NCBI GenBank assembly: GCA_001579985.1 | Contig: LRSR01014332.1 | Location: 1-23,156, forward strand | Direction: 5' to 3' | DNA from: Hypsibius dujardini | Taxonomy: Eukaryota > Tardigrada > Eutardigrada > Parachela > Hypsibiidae | DNA length: 23,156 nt | The notes under the pieces: generated by a model | The model's input: only the letters and a program-made list of their open reading frames with translations | Databases searched by the model: none | What the model was told of the DNA's origin: nothing | Part shown: in pieces, positions 9,089 to 19,691 of the stretch | Layout: the number at the start of each line of letters is the position of its first letter | How positions within the stretch are numbered: the stretch's first letter is position 1 | Made by a program: the position numbers and the translations under genes

Positions 9089-11127
9089 GCTGTATTTTAA
9101 TAGTAAAAAAATCGGGAGCACTGCTATAGTCGAGAAGGATTGCTGATGAGTAGTCCTCTTCTTCCGCTGTCTATTGCAAAAAGAACGGAGGAAATCGGGA
9201 AAGAAATGGAGTTTTGGTGGATCAGAAAAGTGAGGAGCTTTTGCGGAGGCAAAAAGGAAAACCAAAATAAATGCTGAATCAAGCCGTTCGATTTCAAAAT
9301 GTTCCTTTCATTCGAGTGCTTCGGTTCGCTTCACTGGCTTTTCGCTGTTCGCTTTCACAAAGATTGCCCCATTCGGCTCACCACGAATTAAAATGTGAAA
9401 TTTCTATTGACATTGAAATCTATTTCTAAGGTAAAACTAGTTTCTAATGCTAGATTAGATCTGGCTTACTCGTTTATAGTTAAATTTTGTTACGAAAGAA
9501 TTGATTCAAATAACGTTGTTCCAATTGATAAAAGAATTCAAGAAGAAATGCTTGTTCGGCAACACCGGCGACTATATATACGAACATACTGTATAATCTG
9601 GGTGAAAACACGGCATTATGTTCGGTTGAACAGAACACGCGTAAATTACCACCAGTATCTGATTGATTTAAAGAATGGAGCACAAGACTGCGACCAATTG
9701 ATTGTTGATTTGACGCGTTTGGTTTTTAAAATTTGATTGTTCATTCGTCTTGCGTCTGAAACAGGATTTCTTCCACTTATTCTTTTAGTTTTTTTTAACG
9801 AGGAGTCTTCCATGGAGGAAGTCGAGCTGGATTTTGATTTGCAAGGAATATTGTTCTTTATGGAAATCTAATGTTTAATTGATGGATTACGGGCGTAATG
9901 CTGTAATCATACGGGCAGAATTTACCGCACCGGCGGGCAAAATAAGCGATCGTTCGATTGACCAACAATTGTTCCCGTGTTTTCATCCAGATTATACAGT
10001 AACTTTATTTATTTCTTCGTCCACGTCTTTTCCTGCATTACATTTCGGCTTAATAATAAGTTGTCTTGGTCTTGATGTTTTTTAAACTCTTTTTTAAAAC
10101 GTTTGCAGCGTTAATCCGACCTTTTTGCTGGCATCTTGCTTGCAGACTGCTTTCCCCGATAGGGCAACTTCCTTTACAGAGTAGTATTACGTCATGTGAT
10201 GATCGCATGGGTGTCGCACTTGCTTGTTCGGTTACTGCCTTTTTCTTCCAAACGATCCAATCCACCGAAATCCATCGCATCTTCCGGGAAATGGCCCAAA
10301 AAAAGAAGTCCAGTGGACAGTGGACTCCGCCTACGGTCACGGTCCTAGTCTGTCTCGTTTTTATTTTTCTCGACTGTATAGTATACTGCACTACGGAGGA
10401 TGCAAGGCCCCCACTTGGTGGCCGTCCCCGTCAGGTGGCGCTGCGTTCACTCCAGGGTTTCATGCATTTCAGACATAAAACCGATACTTCCATGATTGTG
10501 TTCCCTTCCTCGTACTGTGCCTCATCGGAGAAAGAAGTTGTATTGTATTTGAAACAGAATGAGGAATAGGCAGGGAGAAAGAGGTCCACCTGTGGGCACA
10601 ACGGGTGCGAGAAAGCACACAAAGAGAGATTAGCCGGTGTCATGATCAAGCAGCTAACATTAAGCCATACGTTACAAGTTCACGTCACCGTGTCTGTCTT
10701 TTATTACATTCTCTCGAGATTTCCTTGAGGGACAGACAAATCCCCCGATTAATGTAATGTGCAACACAATGTAAAACGGATTCAGCGGAGTTAAACCCTG
10801 CAACCCTACAACACATACGCAATGCATATATGCGCGGGCAGAGCAGGGTGTCGACCCACACACATTGTTGTCTGCACCAGGTCTTTGACCAAGCAATGAT
10901 GTTGGAACCCGTGTTTTGAGTTGTTTTAACTGAATTTTATTTCTTTTCGTCTAGTGCTCCCGACGTTGGTGGAGTCTTTCTTTCTCCAGTAATCAGACCT
11001 TCCCTGTTCCTGGTGCATACCGATGACATCTCCACAGGGCGAGCCACTGCTGCTCCTAAGGTACCCGCATTCTGCTACCGCTGGATGTCTCGGTCGACTA
11101 CCATGAAGCTAGTCGCCCACGACAATC
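9089..11127. other. Intergenic region between PSMD13 and the peroxidase
   Basis: No gene is recognisable in these 2 kb between two divergent genes. The 9390-9740 part is AT-rich and carries a 113-aa ORF on the plus strand (9395-9736) with no family resemblance. At 10066-10569 a longer ORF contains an internal Met at 10291 followed by a basic stretch and a hydrophobic segment (VTVLVCLVFIFLDCIVYC) that could be a signal anchor. No splice chain links it to neighbours. The ends must hold promoters of both flanking genes, but no TATA box stands out. Confidence 0.45.
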
Positions 11128-14100
11128 ATGGTCATCCCGTTGATCAACCGATGGACGACCCGTCTGTTCCTGTATCTTTACACTGCCGTGCTTTACGGCG
11201 CGGTTCTTGCCCTGCGGTCGGCGAACCCAGCCACGGAGCAATGGCGGAATAAACCCTTCTCGCAGACCGGCAGTTCGGAACGCGGTGCGTACGACCTTGT
11301 CACTCATCACATGCCCGCGCAACTTCGTGTGGAGTCGATTCACGGTCCGACGGTTGGTCATCCCCTTCCGTGGGGGTATAGTTCTCGAAGACCGGTCAAT
11401 CCGTTGCCGTATGGGGAGATGTCCCACTCAAGGGATCTCGAGGCGCAGGCAAAGAAGTCGGGATACGGACTCGGTGTGTCGTCCGTGCCGCGGTTCGTGA
11501 TGGAGAATGAGTTGCCGTCGCAGGATGGTTACGACGATGTACGCCAGAATCCCGGACTGGGAATCAGCTTTGACGGTTCGGACGGTTCCGATCAGTGCAG
11601 TAAGTGATATTACCGGTGGTTTTGCGGGCTCCCTTTTTACTGTTGTGATTGGCGGTTGGAATGGAATGTGGAAAGAGTTAAGGTTAAGTATTGACTTGAT
11701 TATTTTTCAGTTGTACTGGACCTGGCTGCCACGCTTCCGTTTACAGACAAAGCCGTACGGAAGTTTGGAGCATTGACGGCCGCCACGAAGGCCCGTCGTG
11801 TGAATGCAATCAGTAAGACGTTTCCGTATTGGTGGCAGTACCTGCATGGCAAGCCGGCAGTGGTGGCTGAGCTAACGGACAACCAGTAAGAGTTGCTCTG
11901 TTTGATGTCTGTGCCAGTGTCTGATGTCTGTGTCTGTGTCTGTGTCTGTGTCTGTGTCTGTGTCTGTGTCTGTGTCTGCGTCTGTGACTGTGTCTGTGTC
12001 TGTGTCTGTGTCTGTGCTTGTCTCTAGGTCTGGGTTTACGTCTGTGGTTTGCGCCTCTGCCTGTCTGGGTCTGTTTCTGCGCCTCTATTTGTATTCATGT
12101 CTGTGTCTTCTAGTGTTTGATTAGACTATGTGGTCAGAGATTGACTTTACAGACGATCCAGACCGGCTCATTGTCCCCGTTCCTCGCCGGTTGACGTAAC
12201 CGCGATGCAGGCTTGCCGATCCGTAAACCGATTACGCTACCGAACCTACGACGGAACGTGCAATAATCTCCACTACGTTCAATGGGGATCAGCCGATGGT
12301 CAATATAGCCGACTTACGAAGGCTAGGTATGATGACGGTAAGTGTCGCCGACTAAGTTTAATCTGTGACAATCAGCAAAATGTGAATGGTAGGAGGTATA
12401 TCCATTCGACTTTTAAATTTATTTTCTGCAGGCTACGGAAGACCACGCCTTTATTCGAACGTCCTTGGCTACGGAGACCGGCAATTCCCTCTCCCAAATC
12501 CCAGAATTATCAGTAGATCTATGAGCCAAAGCATACCCATTCCCCACCGCGTGGCTAATATACTACTACCGTATTTCGGCCAGACCATTGCCCATGACCT
12601 TGCATTTAGTAAGTCTACTGCATAAGCAGGTAACTTAAGCCTAGTGGGCCAGACGAGTACATAGAAAGCAGATTTTATGACCGTGACCATGATAACATGT
12701 ACCATGCATACTGTTTCTAGCCACGTCTTATCAGATCGACCAACAAGATGCGGATTGTTGCGTTGAGAATGCCCAGTGTACGGAGGCGGAATGCTTCCAG
12801 TTTTCCATACCTCGGAACGACCCCCTTTACGCCTTCTTCAACTTGACGTGTCATCAGTTTGCCCGGTCTGTCCCAAGCACCAGCTCATCATGTGATCGAA
12901 CACGTATTGGTATTATTACCTGTTCCTGTGTCTGTCTGTGTCTGTCTGTGTGTCTGTGTGTCTGTATGTCTGTGTGCGTGGGTGTCTGTGTGTGTCTTTG
13001 TGTCTGTGTGTATGTGTCTGTCTTTCTCCCTTTGTTTCTGTGTGTCTGTGTCTGTGTCTGTATCTGTGTCTATCAGTTCACTCCACAGTAAGTTCACGCT
13101 TCCCAGGTACTGCTGTGAGGGAGCAAAGCTCAAAAGTCACTCACTGGTTGGACGCTTCATTCCTGTACGGCAACAATGACCAACAGAATGAAGCTGTCCG
13201 CAACCTCTTCGCCGGTCAGCTGGCCTTCCGTCACACCGACAAGGGCATCCACAACCTTCAAAACTCCGAAGTCCACAAACAAATGCTACCGAATAGCGCC
13301 CCGGACTCCAAAAACTCCGCCAGCAGTCCGGCATGTCCGCATGCGTCCCGTAAGTCTGCCGGCAAGGCCTGCTTCTTCGCGGCGGACGAACGGGTCAACC
13401 AGCAACCCTTGGCGACGGCGGTGCACACAGTATTTCTTCGCTTTCACAACCTGGTAGCCGGGTCGATCGCGCAGACCTCCCCCTACTGGTCGGACGAGAT
13501 GATCTTCCAGGAAGCGCGGAAAATCGTGGTGGCCGTCTACCAGGTGGTCATCTACAAGGAGTTCCTCACGGGACTGCTGGGCTCCGGGGTGGCGTCGCAT
13601 CAGCTGTACGACGCCGCGGGCTTGAAACTGCTCGAAGCGACGCACTTCATGGGATACGACGCCGGTGCGGACCCGCATGTGCTGAATGAGTTTGCAGCTG
13701 CCGGTTTCAGGTACACATGCACCACCTACGAGACGATCTAGGTGGAGAGTCGGGAAACTGAAACAACTAGTTTTACCTTGGAACAACTTTCAGAGGGGGG
13801 GGGTCCAGAATGAGTCCGCTTTATGTTTTTCTAATATCCAGTAACAAATTTTAGCTAAGCTGAACCGCGTAGCTTTTTCGTAACTACTTCTGTGTATAGA
13901 CCTGAATTAGAGTTAAACCATTCAACACATTCAAAAACAGCCAAAACAAAGCGAAATCGTAATTTGGTCTACTATTATGAGTTTGTTTAGTTTTATAAGA
14001 ATTTAGCTTTGATTTGTACTGCATTTAGCATCGCGAGGTCTTTCTGCTGATGGGAGTAAAATGCGTTGCGCGTTTCAGGTTGCACACCCTTGTGGATGAT

Positions 14101-17100
14101 AATGTGCCGCGATTGCTCCTGGTGACAGGCCTGGCGGAAAACTCGCCTCTGTCGTCACAATACAACAACCAAACACTTCTTTACGAAGGTACGTGCAGGT
14201 TAAGCGTAAACTATCGACGGTCAATTGCAAAATGACAGGCGGAAACGGCCGATCTTGTTCGTTCGTCGAGGCAATTTTCGTGTAACCCACGGGCCACATT
14301 ACCGATGGGACCTGTCGTTCCCTGTTGCTTTGGATCACTGCCTGTGTACCATACACACGTGCAAGTGGTTCGTGTCACCATGTCAACCGACGAACGTGTC
14401 ACCACTTTCCCGCCTCTCCGTCTCACCGTCTCACAGTCTCACCGTCTCACCGTCTCAGTCTCACCGTCTCACCCTCTCACCCTCTCACCCTCTCACCGTC
14501 TCACCGTCTCACCGTCTCACCGTCTCACAGTCTCACCCTATAAAAAACTATTTTTAGGGGAACCTATCCTTTACCTTAGAGCTGTAATGTCTTTGGCTGA
14601 ACAAATTGGCAGTCGAAGATGAAAATATGTTTATTTCACCTTTTCTGTTCTGCTTCAAAGAGGGCAACGCGGACGCCCTTATCAGCGGAATGCTGGAGGA
14701 AATGGCATTGGCTTTCGATCCGCAGATCAGCGAGGAACTACAAGGCCGCCTGTTCCGCGGGCAGGATCCCATCGGGCTGGATTTAATGGCGGTCACTATC
14801 CAACGTGGACGAGATCACGGTAAGTTAAGGCTCCTTGTCGTTGACAATGATGTCTCTACGATTTCCTATTTCCCACTTTCGTCTTATTTCCAGCCACCCC
14901 TTTTTCGATCCTAAGTCCAGCCAGTGTCATTGCAAGGGCAGTGGGATTTTGCTTATAAGTTAAAAGAAACTTTTTCTGAGACTACCCCGTTTCAAATTCA
15001 ATTTGAAATCAATTGGTATTAACGAAACATTGTTCAGGCATAAGGGGGGGGCGGATCTTTCTAAGAGGTCTTGCACTGCGAGCATATTTCTCCATAAATG
15101 CCCCATGCCCCATAGCTCCGCCCTCTCCCCAGTCTTCCGAAAATTATTTGGCTGATGAGAATCGATTCCAAATTGCATTTGGAATGAGATGGCGTCAGGG
15201 ATAGTTATTTAATTCCACAGAGAAAGCCTCCCTATTTCGGCAATGACAGTCGCTTGAATTGGGACTTGGTGGCTGGAAATTGAGTCCTCGTATTTCATAT
15301 TAATAAACCTCCACCCGTATGAGAATAGGACTTGGCACGTACAACGACGTGAGGGAAGCCTGTGGCTACGGCCGCGCTGACGGATTTGACGGCCTCCGAG
15401 ACTTCATGCCTCCGCATCACGTTCACCTCCTCCGTTCCCTTTACCGGTAAAAAATTACAGACACAGACACAGACACAGACACAGACACAGACACAGACAC
15501 AGACACAGGACACAGACACAGGACACAGACACTGACACAGACACAGACACAGACACAGACACCGACACAGACACAGACACAGACACAGACACAAACACAG
15601 ACACAAACACAAGCAGACAAACAGACATAGTTGGGGATTGTCTGTGAACATGTTTAAGCAGTATCGTTTATTTTCTCTTTAGGGATGTAGATGACGTGGT
15701 AAGCTCCTACATGTCTGAGATGTCTGTAATATATTGTTAGCTACCACACCGCTCTTAATTAATTTGTGGCCCCCATACTGCAGGATTTGATGGTCGGTGG
15801 GCTTATGGAGGTAAAAGAAGCTAGGAAGATCGTTAGTTTGTTACGTGGTTTTGTAATTTTGATACGAAAAACCCTTTATTTACCGGTATAGATGCCAAAT
15901 ATGCTTTATACATTGTATTGTGTATAGGATGCTCTGTCCGAGGACGCCAGCGTAGGACCGACATTCGCCTGCATAGTGACATCAGAGTTCCGAATGAAAC
16001 GCATCGCTGACCGATTCTGGCATGAAAATCCAGACCAATTCAGTCCCAGTATATGCTCACTAAATAGGAGTCATCGTTGCATAACCAGTTCTAGGGATGG
16101 CAAAAGCAAAATTAGTCATTCGTCTGCTGCTATAACTATATTTGCAGTTAATATTTTTAGTCAGCTATAAAGTAGTTACTAATAAGTATTTCATGCCAAG
16201 AAAATAGTCAATATAAGTTCTAGTTTAGTTTGAGCTTAGGTTTTTAAAGTTTACTGTATTCCCTCAATAGATAGCGACCGTCACGTGAAGTAATGGTTGC
16301 CCGCTGTACACGTAAAGTTTGCCCCTTTGCCTCGTGTCACAATCCTTCATCTTCCGGTTCTGCAAAAGAGCTCTCGTCCAACAGACGAAAAAGATCTGAT
16401 GCTTGGTTTACGAGTGACGAACTATTATTTTACTTAGAGAGATTAAAAAGACCACCACAAAACAGCTGTGTGTACGACTGTGTGGCATGCTAGGTACAGG
16501 CAGACAGACAGGTACAGGTACTCGTTAGCGTGTGCCCTGCCTGTACCTCGCATATCACACAGCTCGTGCGCTGTCGCTATCTATCAGGGGATATACAGGA
16601 TGAGGTGAAGGTTATAATTCGGCTCACCCTCTACTGGGTTGATAAATCGGCTCACTCATGGGTTTCTCTTTGATGGCAGGTGCTTGATTGTTTGATTTTC
16701 TGTGCTATATCCTTGTGTAATGTAGAACTTCTAGAAATCAAACAATCAAGCACCCGCCATGAAAGAGAAACCCATGAGTGAGTCGATTTATCGACCGTTT
16801 GGATGGTGAGTCGAAGTTCAGTTCACTCTAGTTCACTTTTGCCATCCCTAACCATTCCTCTATGTGTATTTACGCTCCACCAATGCAAACCGTCACGCTC
16901 ATTTTCACCTTGCTCGTAGCTCAACTCCGGCATTTACGGCGAGCAACCATGTCGCATATCCTCTGCCAAACGACCGGCCTGCGATACGTTCCATCCAACG
17001 CCTTCTTTATCGTCTCCGAAAGGTACCAAGCACCCTGAGATCTAATTTAATTCACGGGGATTTTACTCCTTCACTTCTATTTACCTGTTGACCCCTTTGC

Positions 17101-17190
17101 AGTAACCCTTTAGTACCGTGCACAATGCTCACCGAGTTTGACGTTGACTTCTACCTCAGTCTGCCGGGCATACTCAACGCTAAGGACTGA
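11128..17190 (+). CDS. Secreted animal heme peroxidase, 14 exons
   Basis: Exons are 11128-11599, 11711-11885, 12153-12337, 12432-12608, 12721-12903, 13107-13710, 14079-14188, 14661-14819, 15329-15446, 15683-15698, 15784-15810, 15928-16048, 16920-17022 and 17103-17190. Every phase closes: 845 aa, in the chorion-peroxidase/peroxinectin size range. Residues 1-30 form a signal peptide (hydrophobic LFLYLYTAVLYGAVLAL). The prodomain runs to about 230. The catalytic domain opens with YRTYDGTCNN. It includes GQTIAHDLAF (distal His332, Ca ligand Asp333), THWLDASFLYGN, ERVNQQP (catalytic Arg493), QEARKIVVAVYQVVIYKEF, FRLHTL (proximal His about 601), IQRGRDHG, RIADRFWHENPDQF and the terminal VPC. The two heme-esterifying acids are replaced (Ala331, Gln496). 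The FR-[FY]-G-H motif is one residue short, right at the exon 6/7 junction. Exons 10 and 11 are microexons (16 and 27 nt). Substrate is unknown. Confidence 0.94.
11905..12110 (+). repeat. (TGTCTG)n microsatellite, peroxidase intron 2
   Basis: A hexanucleotide TGTCTG/TCTGTG run, pure from about 11924 to 12015 and degenerate on both sides, fills most of the 267-nt intron 11886-12152. Its translation (alternating Ser and Val) is an artefact. Confidence 0.95.
12918..13074 (+). repeat. (TGTCTG)n microsatellite, peroxidase intron 5
   Basis: A TGTCTGTG-rich tract, less regular than the intron 2 tract, occupies nearly the whole 203-nt intron 12904-13106. The strand sense is the same as in intron 2 and opposite to intron 9. 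Confidence 0.95.
13711..14078 (+). other. Peroxidase intron 6
   Basis: A 368-nt intron with donor CAG|GTACAC and acceptor GCGTTTCAG. A G9-10 run sits at about 13794. I see no repeat or gene. Confidence 0.7.
14405..14537 (+). repeat. (CTCACCGT)n minisatellite, peroxidase intron 7
   Basis: An 8-bp unit CTCACCGT, with variants CTCACAGT and CTCACCCT, repeats about 16 times within the 472-nt intron 14189-14660. It is strongly strand-asymmetric (C+T rich on the plus strand). Confidence 0.95.
14820..15328 (+). other. Peroxidase intron 8, with possible inverted-repeat element
   Basis: A 509-nt intron. Near 14990-15010 lies TTTCAAATTCAATTTGAAAT and near 15166-15186 the similar ATTCCAAATTGCATTTGGAA. 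Between them GGGGGGGCGGA and CTCCGCCCTC face each other. These could be the ends of a MITE of about 200 bp, but the match is imperfect and no target duplication is clear. Confidence 0.4.
15458..15629 (-). repeat. (CAGACA)n microsatellite, peroxidase intron 9
   Basis: A CAGACA/ACACAGA run occupies most of the 236-nt intron 15447-15682. It is the reverse complement of the (TGTCTG)n tracts in introns 2 and 5 of the same gene. Confidence 0.95.
16092..16850. mobile_element. hAT-like non-autonomous element in peroxidase intron 12
   Basis: The ends TAGGGATGGCAAAAG (16092-16106) and CTTTTGCCATCCCTA (16836-16850) are perfect 15-bp inverted repeats. Flanks ACCAGTTC and ACCATTCC match at 6 of 8 positions, compatible with an old 8-bp target duplication. 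The right half contains a foldback: 16637-16699 pairs with about 16736-16800 at roughly 90% identity (shared CTCACTCATGGGTTTCTC). No transposase is encoded. The element makes up most of the 871-nt intron 16049-16919. Confidence 0.75.
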
Positions 17191-18159
17191 CAGGAGGGTG
17201 GGAAAAAGATCAATCTCTTTTTCATACAGCAGCGGGTATGCAAATCCGCTGGCCTCGCCAACTATTACATGCAAAACATGCGCTAATATGGAAGACGTTC
17301 CTTTTATTAATTGGTGCTAATAAAAAGTGTTCAGCCATGTATGGATGACGCACACAAGCGATACCAAAGAGAGTGAGGGGGAGGGTGATATTCCCTTGCG
17401 TGCGATAAAAACAACATTCTCCTGAATCACACTCTTCGTCCCCATGTGCGACTCTGCAAGCGCTCAAATGTCACAATAATGCATTCGTGGATTTGATGGC
17501 CTGACTGTAAGACACAAAGGTGATGAAAGGGTCATATTGAGGGATTTCCATAAAATGCACCGATAGGCGGCGGAAAATGTGACAAGCCTCATGGAGGGAG
17601 ATGGCAGTGCAGGTCTCTTCATCTGTCTGCTTCTGACCCGTTTCAGCGGGTTTCACTTTTACCAACAATTTTCATTGGCTCTTATTAACCAGCAACGTCA
17701 TTGGTGCGCTTGATAGCTCCGCCCGCCAGGTGTGATTGACCGTGTTGACGGGTCGGACGGTTAAGACAAATTTCAGCTGACCGAGAAGAAGACGCAGCGA
17801 CAGATGGTTCAGACACATGAGTTGAGTGAAGAGTGGGCAGGGTGGACCCGGAAGACAAGGGGGCAGGGGATCCATTGTCTCCCTGCTCCTTCCTGTGTTT
17901 ATGCTTGCCTTAGGAGGGTGGAAATATGAAAGGACTGTCACAGCAATATGTGTTGCCTGCATAACTGTAAGGTTCTTTAGCATAAGCCGTTCTGTCTTGT
18001 TTACTTGGTTCGTTGTGTGACTTCCATAGACGTACATGAGTTATTAGAGAAGGCTGAAGGAGTGTGAAGCCTTTGTTTAAAGCCGTAAAGAAACGCCCTT
18101 TAATGATTTCTTCCCAAGTTTTCTTCCTCCTTCTTTCTTGGGTCGGCACTAAAAGCCCA

Positions 18160-18167
18160 TATAAATA
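18160..18167 (+). promoter_or_regulatory. TATA-box-like motif
   Basis: TATAAATA in a G+C-containing context (GCCCATATAAATACGGCAG) resembles a core promoter element on the plus strand. No convincing downstream coding exon can be assigned before the receptor start 1.5 kb away, so its role is speculative. Confidence 0.25.
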
Positions 18168-18602
18168 CGGCAGAGGACGTGGAATGTGGCATCCTATATT
18201 CGCTCGGTCTTGATCAATAATACTCTAAATACTTCTAGGATTGTTCCCTCTCATTTTGCGTCGCTTGTTCATGACCTTGGGTCGAAAACACCCCACAATG
18301 TAGGAAGGCCTGCATAACTGTGGAGCTGCATATGGACGCTGAGATACTGTTCAGTACGATGCTGTGTCGTGTATCCCACGTCGACTTCACAAAAAAGGCC
18401 AAATCCCTCACCTGCCCCCAACGATGGGGACGCCCATCGGTATATTCTCTATATTCTGTTATTGTAGTTAATAATTGACTGCATTCGATGCATATGGCAA
18501 GAGGGAAGAAGAAACACATTCGGTATTAATGGAATATCATCCGTATCGTTGCTGGTTGTTGATGTGCACGCAGTCCACCCCCGCCGAGTTATTAGATGGA
18601 AG

Positions 18603-18860
18603 CTAGGGACTACAGCTGAGCACATCCGAGATATGGTTGTTTACTCCAGTGAGAGACGCCTGCGATGCCTGATCTTCAATGACCTCCTCCTCTCCGGAAT
18701 CAATCCCGACCCCTTCCCGCATCGCATAGATACACAAATCATTGGGACATTTCGTACCCAGACACTTGGTAACGCGACAATTTGCCGTTACGGACAAATC
18801 GCACGCCAATGTGCACTTCGTGTCTAGACATATCGAAAGCAGGGAAGATACCTCCGCCAT
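18603..18860 (-). CDS. Small cysteine-rich hypothetical ORF
   Basis: An intact 85-codon minus-strand ORF begins in the context GGGTAAATGGCGG. Its first half holds seven cysteines at fairly regular spacing (segment CLDTKCTLACDLSVTANC then CRVTKCLGTKCPNDLC). The second half is acidic (DSGEEEVIEDQ). There is no signal peptide and no recognised family. It could be a chance ORF or an exon of an unplaced gene. Confidence 0.2.
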   Translation of the reverse strand: MAEVSSLLSICLDTKCTLACDLSVTANCRVTKCLGTKCPNDLCIYAMREGVGIDSGEEEVIEDQASQASLTGVNNHISDVLSCSP

Positions 18861-19691
18861 TTACCCGCATATATCCGCAGTCGCACGCACGTCTGAACCA
18901 AACGTGTGACCGAGTGAGCGCCTTTTGTGGTCTGAATGTCTGAACGTGATAGCAAACCGGAATGTTTACGGGATGAGGTATTACTGACAAGAATTACTGA
19001 CAGGAATTACGATAGGAAATCCCGCTGGCCTTTGAAAGATTCGGGACGTGGGGTGGAGAAGCGAAGGGACTAATCTCGGACATCGGAAGACGTGTTGCTG
19101 ACCGAATCCCGGGGAAAAAGAGCTTTTTTTACGACAGAAGATCAGTATTGAGATATCATGGAGAAATGCTTGTGCTGTTATTAACACTCCCCCCCCCCGA
19201 CACCCATGGGCTACATGAAATGTTTCACACCCAGTCCCCAGAGGTACCGTCTGAAGCGGTAGTTTTCGCTCCCTTTTTGTTGTTTCCACCGCGGATCGTG
19301 TGTTTATTTTAGTGCGATATCGCTCTGTTAGTCATTAAAACCAAAAATGTCAATTGCGGATAACCGAATGGGCTTCTTAAGAGCGATGCGATGGGTGCGC
19401 TGTAAGTGATAGATGATTAGAGATGGTTGTACCAAATGTACCCTTGTGGTATGAAATGTCTGATTTCGAGGCACGGTTTGTCGATTGGTACGAAACATCT
19501 GCTGATACAGCGTGTCTCGGTACGAATTGAGATACGCTCTTCGCCCGGGTACGATCGGTCTGCACACGCATAAACGAGTCGTCGTCTCGACCGAACGAGG
19601 ATTTTTACTGTTGATCCCTTTGCCTCGTCCGTGAAGACTCAAGTGCAAACTGAGTCTACCGTTCTTTTTCTCTCACGTCCGGTGGTCGAGG

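Larger units (their letters stand above)
17191..19691. other. Intergenic region between the peroxidase and the receptor gene
   Basis: No gene with family similarity is visible in these 2.5 kb. Short ORFs occur on both strands (for example minus 17471-17668 and 17672-18037), none connected by convincing splice sites. A TATA-like TATAAATA lies at 18160-18167, and a small Cys-rich minus-strand ORF at 18603-18860. A C10 run is at about 19190. The last few hundred bases should hold the receptor gene promoter. Confidence 0.5.

Noticed and set aside
9395-9736. 113-codon AT-rich plus-strand ORF
   Set aside because: No domain, signal or splice support. The length is within chance for AT-rich spacer DNA.
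10066-10569. 167-codon plus-strand ORF with a possible signal-anchor segment, considered as a 5' exon of the peroxidase
   Set aside because: The peroxidase already has a start with signal peptide at 11128, and no in-phase splice chain connects the two. No family is recognised.
11924-12124. Ser/Val-rich ORF on the plus strand
   Set aside because: It is the translation of the (TGTCTG)n microsatellite in peroxidase intron 2. The same applies to ORFs at 12843-13179, 15295-15651 and 20373-20717.
16049-16170. Read-through of peroxidase exon 12 to a stop at 16170
   Set aside because: The continuation enters the mobile element and lacks similarity, whereas exons 13 and 14 supply the conserved C-terminus in correct phase.
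17471-18037. Two adjacent minus-strand ORFs, considered as exons of one gene
   Set aside because: No family resemblance and no consensus splice sites joining them.
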